From NCBI GenBank assembly GCA_946480695.1, contig CAMLKG010000035.1, positions 1 to 44,159 on the forward strand: a stretch of 44,159 bases of DNA, read 5' to 3'. Made by a program: the position numbers and the translations under genes. The notes beneath the pieces were generated by a model. It was not told where the DNA came from and made no database searches. It was given only the letters and a program-made list of their open reading frames with translations. The stretch comes from an uncultured Cellvibrio sp. (lineage in GTDB: Bacteria > Pseudomonadota > Gammaproteobacteria > Pseudomonadales > Cellvibrionaceae). Positions 9,106 through 17,153 of this stretch are shown here, one piece after another (positions within the stretch are counted from its first letter, which is position 1; every line of letters starts with the position of its first letter).

Positions 9106-9429
9106 ATGACGTTTGTAGTTGGGGAAAATTGCATCAAATGTAAACACACTGACTGTGTGGAGGTTTGCCCGGTAGATTGCTTCTACGAAGGCCCCAATTT
9201 TCTGGTGATTCACCCGGACGAATGTATTGATTGCGCCCTGTGCGAACCAGAGTGCCCGGTGGGCGCGATATTTTCGGAAGACGAATTACCGGAAGACCAA
9301 GCCGTATTCCTTGAGTTAAACGCCGAACTGGCACAGGTATGGCCAAATATTACCGAGATGAAAGACGCTCCTGCCGACCATGCCGAGTGGGATGGTATTC
9401 CTGGCAAGCTGCAATACCTTGAGCGTTAA
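9106..9429 (+). CDS. fdxA: 7Fe ferredoxin FdxA ([3Fe-4S][4Fe-4S])
   Basis: The 107-residue soluble electron carrier starts [17 protein letters not shown]. Cysteines 9, 17 and 50 with C12 or its replacement, and C21, C40, C43 and C46, follow the spacing of 7Fe bacterial ferredoxins of the Azotobacter FdI/FdxA type, with CPVDC and [12 protein letters not shown] as the cluster loops. GGGAG seven bases before 9106 fixes the start; a longer in-frame version from 9061 lacks such a site. It follows mutS by 222 bp, in which a TAGAAT at 9030 could be a -10 element. Confidence 0.96.
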   Translation: MTFVVGENCIKCKHTDCVEVCPVDCFYEGPNFLVIHPDECIDCALCEPECPVGAIFSEDELPEDQAVFLELNAELAQVWPNITEMKDAPADHAEWDGIPGKLQYLER

Positions 9430-9442
9430 TCGCTCGCTTTTC

Positions 9443-9470
9443 CAAAACCGCGCACTGCGCGGTTTTTTTT
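9443..9470 (+). terminator. Rho-independent terminator of fdxA
   Basis: AAAACCGCGC and GCGCGGTTTT form a GC-rich stem around an ACT loop, followed by a run of eight T, 13 bases after the fdxA stop. Confidence 0.92.
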
Positions 9471-9634
9471 CGCCTTCATAATCAAGAATTTTCAGGATTG
9501 ACTGAGCGATCCTGCACCTGGCCTGGTTATATTGCCCCCTGTGCTACACTCAACAAAGTTTTACCTGCCCTGGAAGTTCGCACCCGGGCACCGGGGATTA
9601 ACGCGTGTAAACAACCGATAACGAGGAATAAGCC

Positions 9635-9943
9635 ATGGGGATGAGCGATAGGCCATACAGCGAAAAGCGTGATTTTATCCGGATGAAAATCGGTGCCCCC
9701 TTAAATGCCAGGTTGGCAGCTGCATCCGACCTTATTGAAGGTTTATGCCTGGACCTGAGCGGCGGAGGCCTGCAAGTTGAAGTCCCCCAACCACTGGCTG
9801 TCGGAACCGAAGGCGAGGTGGAAGTGTCTTCGGGGCACGGTCACAATCCCACACTGAAAGCCAGGGTCCGCGTAGTACGTAACACTCCCGGCGAATCCGG
9901 CAACCACTTGCTGGGCCTGGAAATTATCCAAATCCTTCCCTGA
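9635..9943 (+). CDS. Single-domain PilZ protein, predicted c-di-GMP binder
   Basis: The 102-residue protein is little more than one PilZ domain. The RxxxR motif is at R12-R16 (KRDFIRM), and DxSxxG at D40-G45 (LDLSGGGLQVEV), the two c-di-GMP contact motifs. No membrane segment or signal peptide is present. Stand-alone PilZ proteins act as effectors on motility, pili or exopolysaccharide machinery; the partner is not shown here. GAGGAATAAGCC before ATG 9635 supports the start. It stands alone between the fdxA terminator and the convergent mlaA gene. Confidence 0.88.
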   Translation: MGMSDRPYSEKRDFIRMKIGAPLNARLAAASDLIEGLCLDLSGGGLQVEVPQPLAVGTEGEVEVSSGHGHNPTLKARVRVVRNTPGESGNHLLGLEIIQILP

Positions 9944-9956
9944 GCTTCCCATCAAT

Positions 9957-9980
9957 AAAAACGGCTACCCAAGGTAGCCG
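9957..9980 (-). terminator. Terminator of mlaA (minus strand)
   Basis: CGGCTACC / GGTAGCCG (9962-9969 with 9973-9980) forms an 8-bp stem with a CAA loop. Read on the minus strand it is followed by TTTTTATT, so it ends the mlaA transcript; there is no T-run on the plus side. Confidence 0.85.
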
Positions 9981-10009
9981 CTCACATCTCCCACTGCAAA
10001 AATCCCGCC

Positions 10010-10747
10010 CTATTCGAAATCCTCTTCACTGAAATCTTCGGTACCGAAATCGTCATCTACCTTACCGTTGTTAATCAAATAATCGCGGCGTTGCAGATAC
10101 ACATCACGGATAAATATGTATTTGTCCCCGGTAATATTTTTTTCCAGCGGCAAAAGCTGGGCGCGGGTATTTAACAGCGATACGCCCTTCACTGTGTTAT
10201 CCGTGGGCACATGATCGATATAGTTGGTGGGATCGGTATACCAATCAACCGGTTTGGCAAATCCATCGCGGACCGTACTTGGGCCGAGTAACGGCAACAC
10301 CAGGTAGGGGCCCTGCCCAACGCCCCATACCGCCAGGGTCTGGCCAAAGTCCTCGCGCTCGTCGGCGGGAAGGTTCATATATTTAGCGACATCCAGCAAA
10401 CCGCCAATACCCAGGGTGGTATTTACCAACAACCGCCCGGTGTCATGCCCCGCCCCTTTGAGGTCGCCCTGCAGGACACCATTAATGACATTGGGTACCT
10501 CCAGCACATTGGAAAAAATATTGGCTACACCGGTTTCCAGCGGGTCGGGCATTACTGCCTTGTAACCTTTGGCAAGCGGCTTCAGGAACCACCGATCCAC
10601 CCTGTCGTTAAAGCCAAACATGGCCCGGTTAAACCCTTGCCAGGGGTCAGGGTTGGAAGCTTCCTGGTCTTCCTCGGCATGAAGGGTAATTGGCCCCAAA
10701 AGGCTAAAGCTTAATACCAGCAAGGCGGATTTGATTAGCGGTTTCAT
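10010..10747 (-). CDS. mlaA: MlaA/VacJ family outer-membrane phospholipid-retrieval protein
   Basis: The 245-residue protein has the VacJ core (DPWQGFNRAMFGFNDRVDRWFLKP near residues 34-57, then NVINGVLQGD, DFGQTLAVWG, YLVLPLLGPS). MlaA sits in the outer membrane and removes mislocalised phospholipids from the outer leaflet, passing them to the MlaC shuttle. The start was set at 10747 (MKPLIKSALLVLSFSLLGPITLHAEE), since the in-frame residues before it carry no signal peptide. The signal peptide looks like a signal-peptidase I type ending at LHA; there is no lipobox Cys, unlike E. coli MlaA. The tail is very acidic. No other mla gene is nearby. Confidence 0.93.
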   Translation of the reverse strand: MKPLIKSALLVLSFSLLGPITLHAEEDQEASNPDPWQGFNRAMFGFNDRVDRWFLKPLAKGYKAVMPDPLETGVANIFSNVLEVPNVINGVLQGDLKGAGHDTGRLLVNTTLGIGGLLDVAKYMNLPADEREDFGQTLAVWGVGQGPYLVLPLLGPSTVRDGFAKPVDWYTDPTNYIDHVPTDNTVKGVSLLNTRAQLLPLEKNITGDKYIFIRDVYLQRRDYLINNGKVDDDFGTEDFSEEDFE

Positions 10748-10954
10748 AAAGTCCCTGGAGGTGATGACGATAATTAAATCGTCTCTGTGGATGGATGTCG
10801 CCGGGTATGTGTCATTCACAGTAATGATCAAATGGATTTGCCACTTTAGCGAATCGCCCTCCGTCGAACAATCATCTTTACCGATAAACCCCTGACCCGG
10901 TTACAAATTGCAACAAACCCTTGCAATAGCACCACCCTTTGGCCCGCAATAAAA

Positions 10955-10983
10955 CTTTCATACAACTGTCGTCTAAATTTCAT
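10955..10983 (+). promoter_or_regulatory. Candidate Pho box (three 11-bp repeats) upstream of the lipoprotein/TonB-receptor genes
   Basis: CTTTCAT (10955), CTGTCGT (10966) and ATTTCAT (10977) are spaced exactly 11 bp apart and separated by ACAA, CTAA and ATTT spacers. Against the PhoB half-site CTGTCAT the first two match 6 of 7 each and the third 5 of 7. The site lies about 96 bp before the lipoprotein ATG, and a weak -10-like AAGATAG follows at the right distance. The rest of the 331-bp space between mlaA and this gene shows nothing else definite. Confidence 0.6.
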
Positions 10984-11078
10984 ATTTGTCATCAAAGATA
11001 GCGCCACAAACGCAAAAGCGGATGGACATCACAAAAGCCGCGCGTTCCCTATTCCCCTTACCAGAAAGAGAGTGGCCC

Positions 11079-12740
11079 ATGAAACTGAAAAATCTTTTTG
11101 TATTGAATGTGCTTGCCGCAACCCTGGCTGGCTGCGGTGGCGGTGGCGACATCAACCTGAAGCCAAGCAATACCATTACCGATTCAAACAACAACACGAC
11201 CAATAACAACGGTGCCAGCAGTTCGTCAGTTGCCGCTAACCCTTGTGCCGCCTATGAACTGGACGGCCAAACATTCCAGGGTTCATTCAGCGGTAACAAC
11301 TGTACGTATGGCGTGACTTTTGTAAGCGACACCCGTCCATTGACAACCGACCTCGAAATCCCTGCCTTGGCAAATGACGGGGTACATATTTTCCAGGACA
11401 GCCTTTTTGTCGGTGAAGATGTTGATGCAGATGACGTTGCCGCCGGTGCTAAAGTGCCAGCAGCAGGCGCAGGTCCCATCCTGACCATTAAAGCCGGCGC
11501 CAAACTGGCATTCAGCAACCCGGTAGATTACTTGCGTGTTGCCCGCGGCTCGCAAATTTTTGCGGAAGGCACCAAAGAAGCACCCATCGTATTCAGCGCT
11601 ACCAAAGACCTCATTGAAAAATCGGCCACCGAAGGCGATCGCGGCTTGTGGGGCGGCATTCAAATCCTGGGGCAAGGTTTAACCAACAAATGTACCGATC
11701 CGAATAACTGCCATGTAACCTCCGAGGGCCGTCCAGGCACTTACGGTGGCAATAACAACAGTGAATCCTCAGGTGTATTGCGCTACGTTGTTGTTAAACA
11801 TGCCGGTTATGAAGTCGTTGATGGCAACGAATTGAATGGTGTCACCTTTTACGCAGTGGGTTCAGGCACCGAAGTGGATTATGTTCAAACCTACTCTACT
11901 CGTGATGATGGTTTTGAGATGTTCGGCGGCGCAGTTAACCTCAAACACGTCGTCGCAGTTAACGTTGCAGACGACTCCTTTGATTTTGCCGATGGTTACG
12001 TAGGCAATATCCAATTTGCGTTGGCAATCCATACTTCCGGTGCCAACCGCTGTATCGAAGGCGACAACACCGGTGAAGGCCGTGGCGATGGCATTTTGCC
12101 AATGACCCACCCACGTATCTCCAACCATACCTGTGTAACCAGCGCAGTAGACACTAACCAGGGAACCTTCCCAACCTCAAAAGGCGATTCCGAAGGCCCC
12201 CTGTTACGTGAAGGTGTGCAGTTTGAAATATACAACTCGATCATCACCTCAAACGCAACCGGCATGTCATCCAATGAGTGTTTCGAACAAGACGATACCG
12301 AAGGGCCGGAAACCGTTGACGCCATGCAAGCCGGTATTTCCGTGGTCAAGAGCACCCTGGTGGCTTGTACCGAAGCCATCAAAACCGGCAAGGTTGACCC
12401 CAGCAACGCCGATTTCAATGCTAAAACCTGGTTCACTGCTGCGGGCAATAACAACCTGGTTATTGATTCTGCGGTAACCGGCGGCCTGCCAGCTAATATC
12501 CTTAAAGAGCTGGCAACTAACCCCCGCGCTTACGTCACTATGGCCAGTATGACTGACGGCAATGGTGCTGCGATCACTATACCGGTGACTGATGTCACCA
12601 CCCTTTCGGAAACCCCTTCAACCACCACCGCACCAGTGGCTGGTACTAACAATTTCTTTGATAGCGTGGATTTCATCGGTGCGGTCAGCGAAAGCAATGA
12701 TTGGGTTTCAGGCTGGACTGTAGGCATGACTGCCAATTAA
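11079..12740 (+). CDS. Secreted lipoprotein with predicted parallel beta-helix, partner of a TonB-dependent receptor
   Basis: From ATG 11079 the protein has 553 residues. It opens with a lipoprotein signal peptide (MKLKNLFVLNVLAATLAGCG; lipid-accepting Cys about residue 19), then a Gly/Asn/Ser-rich linker. The body has turns typical of a right-handed beta-helix: ILTIKAGAKLAF, LRVARGSQIFAEG, PIVFSA, RGLWGGIQILGQG. Six or more Cys suggest disulfides. It is followed after 111 bp by a large TonB-dependent receptor, so a role in capturing the receptor's ligand at the cell surface is likely, by analogy with surface lipoproteins paired with such receptors. No enzyme motif was recognised. The start was chosen because only this Met gives a signal peptide. 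A Pho-box-like site precedes it. Confidence 0.72.
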   Translation: MKLKNLFVLNVLAATLAGCGGGGDINLKPSNTITDSNNNTTNNNGASSSSVAANPCAAYELDGQTFQGSFSGNNCTYGVTFVSDTRPLTTDLEIPALANDGVHIFQDSLFVGEDVDADDVAAGAKVPAAGAGPILTIKAGAKLAFSNPVDYLRVARGSQIFAEGTKEAPIVFSATKDLIEKSATEGDRGLWGGIQILGQGLTNKCTDPNNCHVTSEGRPGTYGGNNNSESSGVLRYVVVKHAGYEVVDGNELNGVTFYAVGSGTEVDYVQTYSTRDDGFEMFGGAVNLKHVVAVNVADDSFDFADGYVGNIQFALAIHTSGANRCIEGDNTGEGRGDGILPMTHPRISNHTCVTSAVDTNQGTFPTSKGDSEGPLLREGVQFEIYNSIITSNATGMSSNECFEQDDTEGPETVDAMQAGISVVKSTLVACTEAIKTGKVDPSNADFNAKTWFTAAGNNNLVIDSAVTGGLPANILKELATNPRAYVTMASMTDGNGAAITIPVTDVTTLSETPSTTTAPVAGTNNFFDSVDFIGAVSESNDWVSGWTVGMTAN

Positions 12741-12774
12741 TTCAGGGCTCCTATACGCCTTGTTGCTGGCAACG

Positions 12775-12804
12775 GAAGAGAGGCGCCCATGGGCGCCTCT
12801 CTTC
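12775..12804 (+). terminator. 30-bp perfect palindrome between lipoprotein and receptor genes
   Basis: Fifteen bases (starting GAAGAGAGGCGCCC) are followed immediately by their exact complement, with no separate loop. Only CTT GGT follows, not a T-run. It may act as a partial terminator, an mRNA 3' end stabiliser for the lipoprotein message, or a protein site. It lies 35 bp after the lipoprotein stop and 48 bp before the receptor start. Confidence 0.6.
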
Positions 12805-12851
12805 TTGGTAACCCCGCCTTTGCAGACCAACGAATCAGAAAGGTTATGACC

Positions 12852-15539
12852 ATGCAAAAATGTTTACTCAATCATCACAAATTATTCCTCGCCATCTCTG
12901 CCGCCTCTTTTTCCGTATTGGCACAGCCTGGTTTCGCACAGGAAACCAACCAGCAGCAAAACGTCCCAATGCCGGCAATAGAAGCCCCGGTATTGGAAGA
13001 AATGCTGGTAACCGGCCGCCAGCAAAGCGGTGCGCAAACCATTGTGCAGGAACGTATGGAAGATGCTTTCGCTGCTGACCTGATGAGCTCGGACCAGATT
13101 TCCCGTACCGGTGACGCCAATGTCGCGGTAGCACTCACACGCGTAACCGGTGTTACCCTTAACCAGGGTAAATACGTTTACGTCCGCGGCTTGGGTGAAC
13201 GCTATGCCAGCGTACAACTCAATGGCGCGCAGGTCCCATCGCCGGAACTCACCCGCAATGTATTACCGCTGGATATCATTCCCGCCTCAATTGTGGACAG
13301 CCTCAAAATTCAAAAATCTTACTCCCCTGACCTGCCCGCACATTTCGGTGGGGGGAACGTTGATATACGCACTAAAAGTGTTCCGGATGAATTTGTTTTT
13401 AATATCACGCTGGGTACTGGCACCAACACTAATAATGGCGATGGTGATATCACTTATTCCGGCGGCGGGAAGACCGACGGCTTACCCCAAGCAATAGAAC
13501 AGGCGCTGGATACCTATCAAGGTTACCCCGACATCAACGGCATCCGCCGCATTTTGAGCACCGAAGTAGATAACAGCGTAACACCGGAACAAGCACAGGA
13601 ATCGATCCTGATCAACCGCAACCTGGCCCTCTCGTTAAATCGCAATATTGCTATCCGCGACGATGACTCACCGCTGGATCAAAACGGCGCTATTGCCCTT
13701 GGAAATTCCTGGGATATAGGCGAAGACTGGAGATTGGGCAGCATTATTAACTGGTCGGAAAAAACCGAGTGGCGCAACAAGAACCAAACGCGCCAGGGCG
13801 TGGGATCACCCGACGTTACCTACTCATCGACCCGCCGCACACAGGAAGATACCAGGGAGCTGGGTGCAATCGGTGTCGGCATTGATTATCAGGACATGCA
13901 CAACATCGAAGCCAGCTACATGATAATCGGCAATGAAACGGATGAAGCGGCAATTACCTTTGCACAAAACAGTAACAACAACCTGGCCGATGGCAACCAG
14001 AAAGTCACTTACGAAACTCGCTACCAGGATCGTGAAGTGGAAATCACCCAGGCACTGGGTAACCACAAGTTCGACCAAATTTCCGGTGGCGCACTGGGTG
14101 ATCTTAGTGTTGATTGGTTCTATTCCGATTCCACAGTGGAGACCAATATCCCCGGGGCCACCACCATCGGCGGTGACAACACCGTCAATCCGGAAACCGG
14201 TGAAGTGCTCAGCACCCGTATTACGTCCAATTCATCCGCACAATTTGCATTCCTGAATTTGAAAGACGATGTAATCAGCCACGGCTGGAACGCCAAATTA
14301 CCGCTGATCTTTGAAAATGCCGAAGTGACTCTCAGCGGCGGTTACAGCTATAACGACAAATCCCGCCAATACTATGGCTACACCGCGTTGATTGACGTGG
14401 GTGGCGGCAGCTTCCTCGAAGGAAAGCCGGGCGATGTATTTACCGATAGCAAAATCAATGACCTCAGCAATGATTTTGAATTAACCATGAGCCGTGGTTT
14501 CGGTACGGAAAGTTATATTGCCGGACAAATAACCGATGCGTTTTACGGAATGATCGATGCAACGCTTAGCGATACCTGGCGCATCACAGCGGGTGCGCGT
14601 TACGAAGATTTCCGCACCGCACTTTTGCCCATCGATTTACTCGACTACACCGGCATTACCCTGGAAAACCTGATTAAGGATTTGCAGGATAAGGAGCAAA
14701 CCTATGCGCGCCGCAACGATGATGTTTACCCGTCCGCTGCAATGACGTACATCAACGACGGCTTCATGGGGTCAGAAACATTCCAGTTGCGCTTGGGTTA
14801 CGCACAAACCCTAGTGCGCCCCGACCTGCGGGAAATGGCCGATGTGGTTTACATCGACCCTGAACTCAATATTCGTGTGCGCGGTAATCCCAATTTGCGC
14901 GATTCCATACTGGATAATTTTGATTTACGCGGTGAATGGTATTTTGATGGCGGCAACAACCTGACCGTTTCCCTGTTCTATAAAGATGTTACCGATCCTA
15001 TCGAACAAAAGCTGGAGCCAGGTTCAGACAGCGACATCATCATGAGTTTTGAAAATGCGCTCTCCGGTGAACTCTATGGTGTGGAAGTTGAAGCCCTATG
15101 GAACCTTGAACACGGCTTCTTTGTATCAGGCAACCTGACCCTGAGTGATTCGGAAGTCATTTCACCGGCTAATAGCGGTTACACCAACAATGTACGCACC
15201 ATGAGCGGCCAATCACCTTATGTGCTGAATGCGCAATTGGGTTATGACTCGGATGATGGCAAACACGCCGCAGCGCTTTCTTATAATATCGCTGGTAAAA
15301 AACTGGCATTAGCCTCGGTAGATACACTGCATGACGACGCGTTTGAGAAACCGTTTAGCTCGTTGGATTTTACTTATTCCTATTATCCTATTGAGCAATT
15401 AATCCTCAAGGCAAAATTGCGCAACCTGTTGGATGAAGATCGTGAAATCACCCAAACCAATGTGCAAGGGCGAGATGTCACTATCCTCAGCCAGGAAGTA
15501 GGCACCAGCGTAAGTTTTGATATCAGTTATAACTTTTAA
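12852..15539 (+). CDS. TonB-dependent outer-membrane receptor, substrate unknown
   Basis: The protein has 895 residues from ATG 12852: signal peptide (MQKCLLNHHKLFLAISAASF, cut near GFAQ), a TonB box-like EMLVTGR, a plug domain (DANVAVALTRVTGVTLNQ, YVYVRGLGERYASVQLNGA, PLDIIPASIVDSLKIQKSYS) and a beta-barrel ending in aromatic SYNF. It imports a ligand across the outer membrane using TonB-ExbB-ExbD energy; tonB genes are at 31206-33068. The RYASVQLNGAQVPSPE plug type differs from the siderophore receptor at 38599. AGAAAGG eight bases upstream favours 12852; the earlier in-frame ATG at 12789 sits inside a palindrome. The substrate is unknown; the neighbours and Pho-like sites suggest a phosphorus-containing compound, which is inference. 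Confidence 0.92.
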   Translation: MQKCLLNHHKLFLAISAASFSVLAQPGFAQETNQQQNVPMPAIEAPVLEEMLVTGRQQSGAQTIVQERMEDAFAADLMSSDQISRTGDANVAVALTRVTGVTLNQGKYVYVRGLGERYASVQLNGAQVPSPELTRNVLPLDIIPASIVDSLKIQKSYSPDLPAHFGGGNVDIRTKSVPDEFVFNITLGTGTNTNNGDGDITYSGGGKTDGLPQAIEQALDTYQGYPDINGIRRILSTEVDNSVTPEQAQESILINRNLALSLNRNIAIRDDDSPLDQNGAIALGNSWDIGEDWRLGSIINWSEKTEWRNKNQTRQGVGSPDVTYSSTRRTQEDTRELGAIGVGIDYQDMHNIEASYMIIGNETDEAAITFAQNSNNNLADGNQKVTYETRYQDREVEITQALGNHKFDQISGGALGDLSVDWFYSDSTVETNIPGATTIGGDNTVNPETGEVLSTRITSNSSAQFAFLNLKDDVISHGWNAKLPLIFENAEVTLSGGYSYNDKSRQYYGYTALIDVGGGSFLEGKPGDVFTDSKINDLSNDFELTMSRGFGTESYIAGQITDAFYGMIDATLSDTWRITAGARYEDFRTALLPIDLLDYTGITLENLIKDLQDKEQTYARRNDDVYPSAAMTYINDGFMGSETFQLRLGYAQTLVRPDLREMADVVYIDPELNIRVRGNPNLRDSILDNFDLRGEWYFDGGNNLTVSLFYKDVTDPIEQKLEPGSDSDIIMSFENALSGELYGVEVEALWNLEHGFFVSGNLTLSDSEVISPANSGYTNNVRTMSGQSPYVLNAQLGYDSDDGKHAAALSYNIAGKKLALASVDTLHDDAFEKPFSSLDFTYSYYPIEQLILKAKLRNLLDEDREITQTNVQGRDVTILSQEVGTSVSFDISYNF

Positions 15540-15544
15540 AAAAG

Positions 15545-15584
15545 GTACATCATAAAGTCACCACCAGGTGACTTTATGATGTAC
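15545..15584 (+). terminator. Strong hairpin after the TonB-dependent receptor
   Basis: An 18-bp perfect stem (GTACATCATAAAGTCACC, 15545-15562, with 15567-15584) closes an ACCA loop five bases after the stop. The T-rich CTCTTTT comes only 11 bases later, so this may end or protect the transcript rather than being a textbook terminator. Confidence 0.7.
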
Positions 15585-15695
15585 GCCACCACCCTCTTTT
15601 CCGCATCAACAAACTCGTTGTTCATGCCGATAAAATAAAAAACTTAAAAGTCCAAATAACTAAAAATTTTCAGGTATTTCCGTTTATGCCCGAAA

Positions 15696-15713
15696 TTGTC
15701 ACAAACTATTCAT
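15696..15713 (+). promoter_or_regulatory. Weak Pho-box-like site upstream of the TonB-C-like protein gene
   Basis: TTGTCAC-AAAC-TATTCAT matches the PhoB pattern CTGTCAT-4-CTGTCAT at 9 of 14 positions, with an A-rich 4-bp spacer. CATAAT directly follows. On its own this is weak; it is listed because similar sites precede two neighbouring transcripts. The rest of 15585-15815 is AT-rich and shows no gene. Confidence 0.35.
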
Positions 15714-15815
15714 AATAGTGTGTTAGGGCGAGTGCTAATCTGACAATGAAACCGGAGATCGTTGACCCGAAAGGGAGCAGGTTGCCGTTTTATTGATTCA
15801 CGAGGAGCACAAGAA

Positions 15816-16541
15816 ATGACAAACAATATATTTAAAAAACTGATTCGCTCATTGGCAATTCTAGCAACCGCCACCCCGTTGGCGAGTTACGCAACCGCTT
15901 ATACTCCGGCCAAGTTTGGCAATTCGGTCGATACCTTAGCCAAACAAATTACACTTCCCTCTTCGTTTGGCGAAGGCGTAAAAACTGTTGCCGTTTATTG
16001 CCAGGCCGATGTCACGACAACAGGCAGTATCAATGCTGTAGCCTGTTATGAGCATGGGGCTATAGTTTCCATGCAAAAAGTTACCGAATCTGCACTCAAA
16101 TCTGCAACATTTGAACCGGCAACTATTGATGGCAAAGCAGTTCCGGTGAGAATGCAATTGCGCGTGGTTTACTCATTGGGCGGAACCCAGGCACCGATCG
16201 TATTACTGCCTAACCTTGGCACATTGCAAGCAAAACACGGTATTGATTATTTCGCTCCGCAAGAGCGCCTGGATACAGGTGATTGGTACGCGCACTACAC
16301 CACCAAAGAGCGCGGTGATGGAAAATTGTTTTTCGCTCAAGGCAAGAATACACGGGTGATGGCTAACGTAGAGGCTGACGGAAAAGTGGAAACAGTAAGC
16401 ACAATTGAAGCAGCGCTACGCAAACAAGCAGATGCGACCAATATTGAGTCGGCGCTTAAAAAATCCAGGTTCATTCCCGGTTTTGTAGAAAACAAACCAA
16501 CTGCCATGCATTACATTGCCGTGGTGAATTATCAAAAATAA
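15816..16541 (+). CDS. Periplasmic protein with two TonB C-terminal-like modules
   Basis: From ATG 15816 (GAGGAG ten bases before) the protein has 241 residues: signal peptide (to about residue 27, ASYATA), then two modules that resemble the TonB C-terminal fold. Module one (about 58-118) ends SATFEPATIDGKAVPVRMQLRVVY-like, close to the F-x-P-A-x-x-D-G-K-x-V-P pattern of TonB. Module two (about 180-238) ends RFIPGFVENKPTAMHYIAVV-like and is more diverged. It has no membrane anchor or Pro-rich span, so it cannot itself be an energy transducer; C62 and C77 may pair. It may assist the receptor upstream, but this is inference. Confidence 0.65.
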   Translation: MTNNIFKKLIRSLAILATATPLASYATAYTPAKFGNSVDTLAKQITLPSSFGEGVKTVAVYCQADVTTTGSINAVACYEHGAIVSMQKVTESALKSATFEPATIDGKAVPVRMQLRVVYSLGGTQAPIVLLPNLGTLQAKHGIDYFAPQERLDTGDWYAHYTTKERGDGKLFFAQGKNTRVMANVEADGKVETVSTIEAALRKQADATNIESALKKSRFIPGFVENKPTAMHYIAVVNYQK

Positions 16542-16562
16542 TATCGATCCGGTTTATAACAA

Positions 16563-16591
16563 GGGCCACCATCATAGGTGACCCTCGTTTT
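16563..16591 (+). terminator. Terminator after the TonB-C-like gene
   Basis: GGGCCACC and GGTGACCC pair at seven of eight positions around ATCATA, followed by TCGTTTT, 21 bases after the stop. Confidence 0.7.
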
Positions 16592-16605
16592 GAATAAATT
16601 TGCAA

Positions 16606-17064
16606 CTATTTATCGCACTGAAAACTTAACGCCAATTCAATCCGGCCCATTGCCAAAGCGCGATAATGCTCACCGACAATTGAGAAGCCCGCACCGCATT
16701 TTTCCAATGCTTTAGGCAATAACTGCGCACGGGCAACAGGCAAGTTTGCCCATTGATCCACCTCCACCCGTAGCCTGAAATTCCTGTCGGTATCTTTCGC
16801 CGCACCCAGGGTTTGCACAGGCTGTGCGGTAGCCGTGCCAGCAGCATCCTTTTGCGTAGCGGTTTCCAACACCGCACCATCCTCACCTTTTTTAAATGCC
16901 TTTTGTAAAAAACCGTTTAAGCCTTCATCACTGTAATCACATTCTTTTTGATTCATATTCATCGAATCCGCAGCATCTACCGCAGCCACGCAGCCCATAT
17001 CAGTTTGATCGTCAGCCTGCGCCGAAAATGCGATTAGCAACATTAGGATTGCTATAGGTTTCAT
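16606..17064 (-). CDS. Small secreted protein of unknown function
   Basis: I do not recognise the family. From ATG 17064 (GGGAGAT before it) the protein has 152 residues: signal peptide MKPIAILMLLIAFSAQA, then a mature part with four Cys (near GCVAAVD, KECDY, EKCGAG and the final FQCDK). The middle is Ala/Thr-rich and low in complexity, and the last 50 residues look like one compact alpha/beta unit (RLRVEVDQWANLPVARAQLLPKALEK...). It lies 89 bp downstream of the porin gene on the same strand, after the porin terminator, so it may be read through or have its own promoter. Confidence 0.6.
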   Translation of the reverse strand: MKPIAILMLLIAFSAQADDQTDMGCVAAVDAADSMNMNQKECDYSDEGLNGFLQKAFKKGEDGAVLETATQKDAAGTATAQPVQTLGAAKDTDRNFRLRVEVDQWANLPVARAQLLPKALEKCGAGFSIVGEHYRALAMGRIELALSFQCDK

Positions 17065-17100
17065 GTTTATCTCCCGCCTGTTTAACATCGCATTCAAAAC

Positions 17101-17128
17101 AACAAAGGGTGCATATGCACCCTTTGTT
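17101..17128 (-). terminator. Terminator of the porin gene (28-bp perfect palindrome)
   Basis: AACAAAGGGTGCAT is followed at once by its exact complement. On the minus strand the stem is followed by GTTTTG, and it lies 25 bases past the porin stop. On the plus strand there is a TGTAAAAA tail instead. Confidence 0.8.
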
Positions 17129-17153
17129 TGTAAAAACTAATTCAACCAGCGAA

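Noticed and set aside
12789..12851. In-frame upstream start for the TonB-dependent receptor
   Set aside because: The ATG lies inside a perfect palindrome, has no ribosome site, and adds residues before a good signal peptide.
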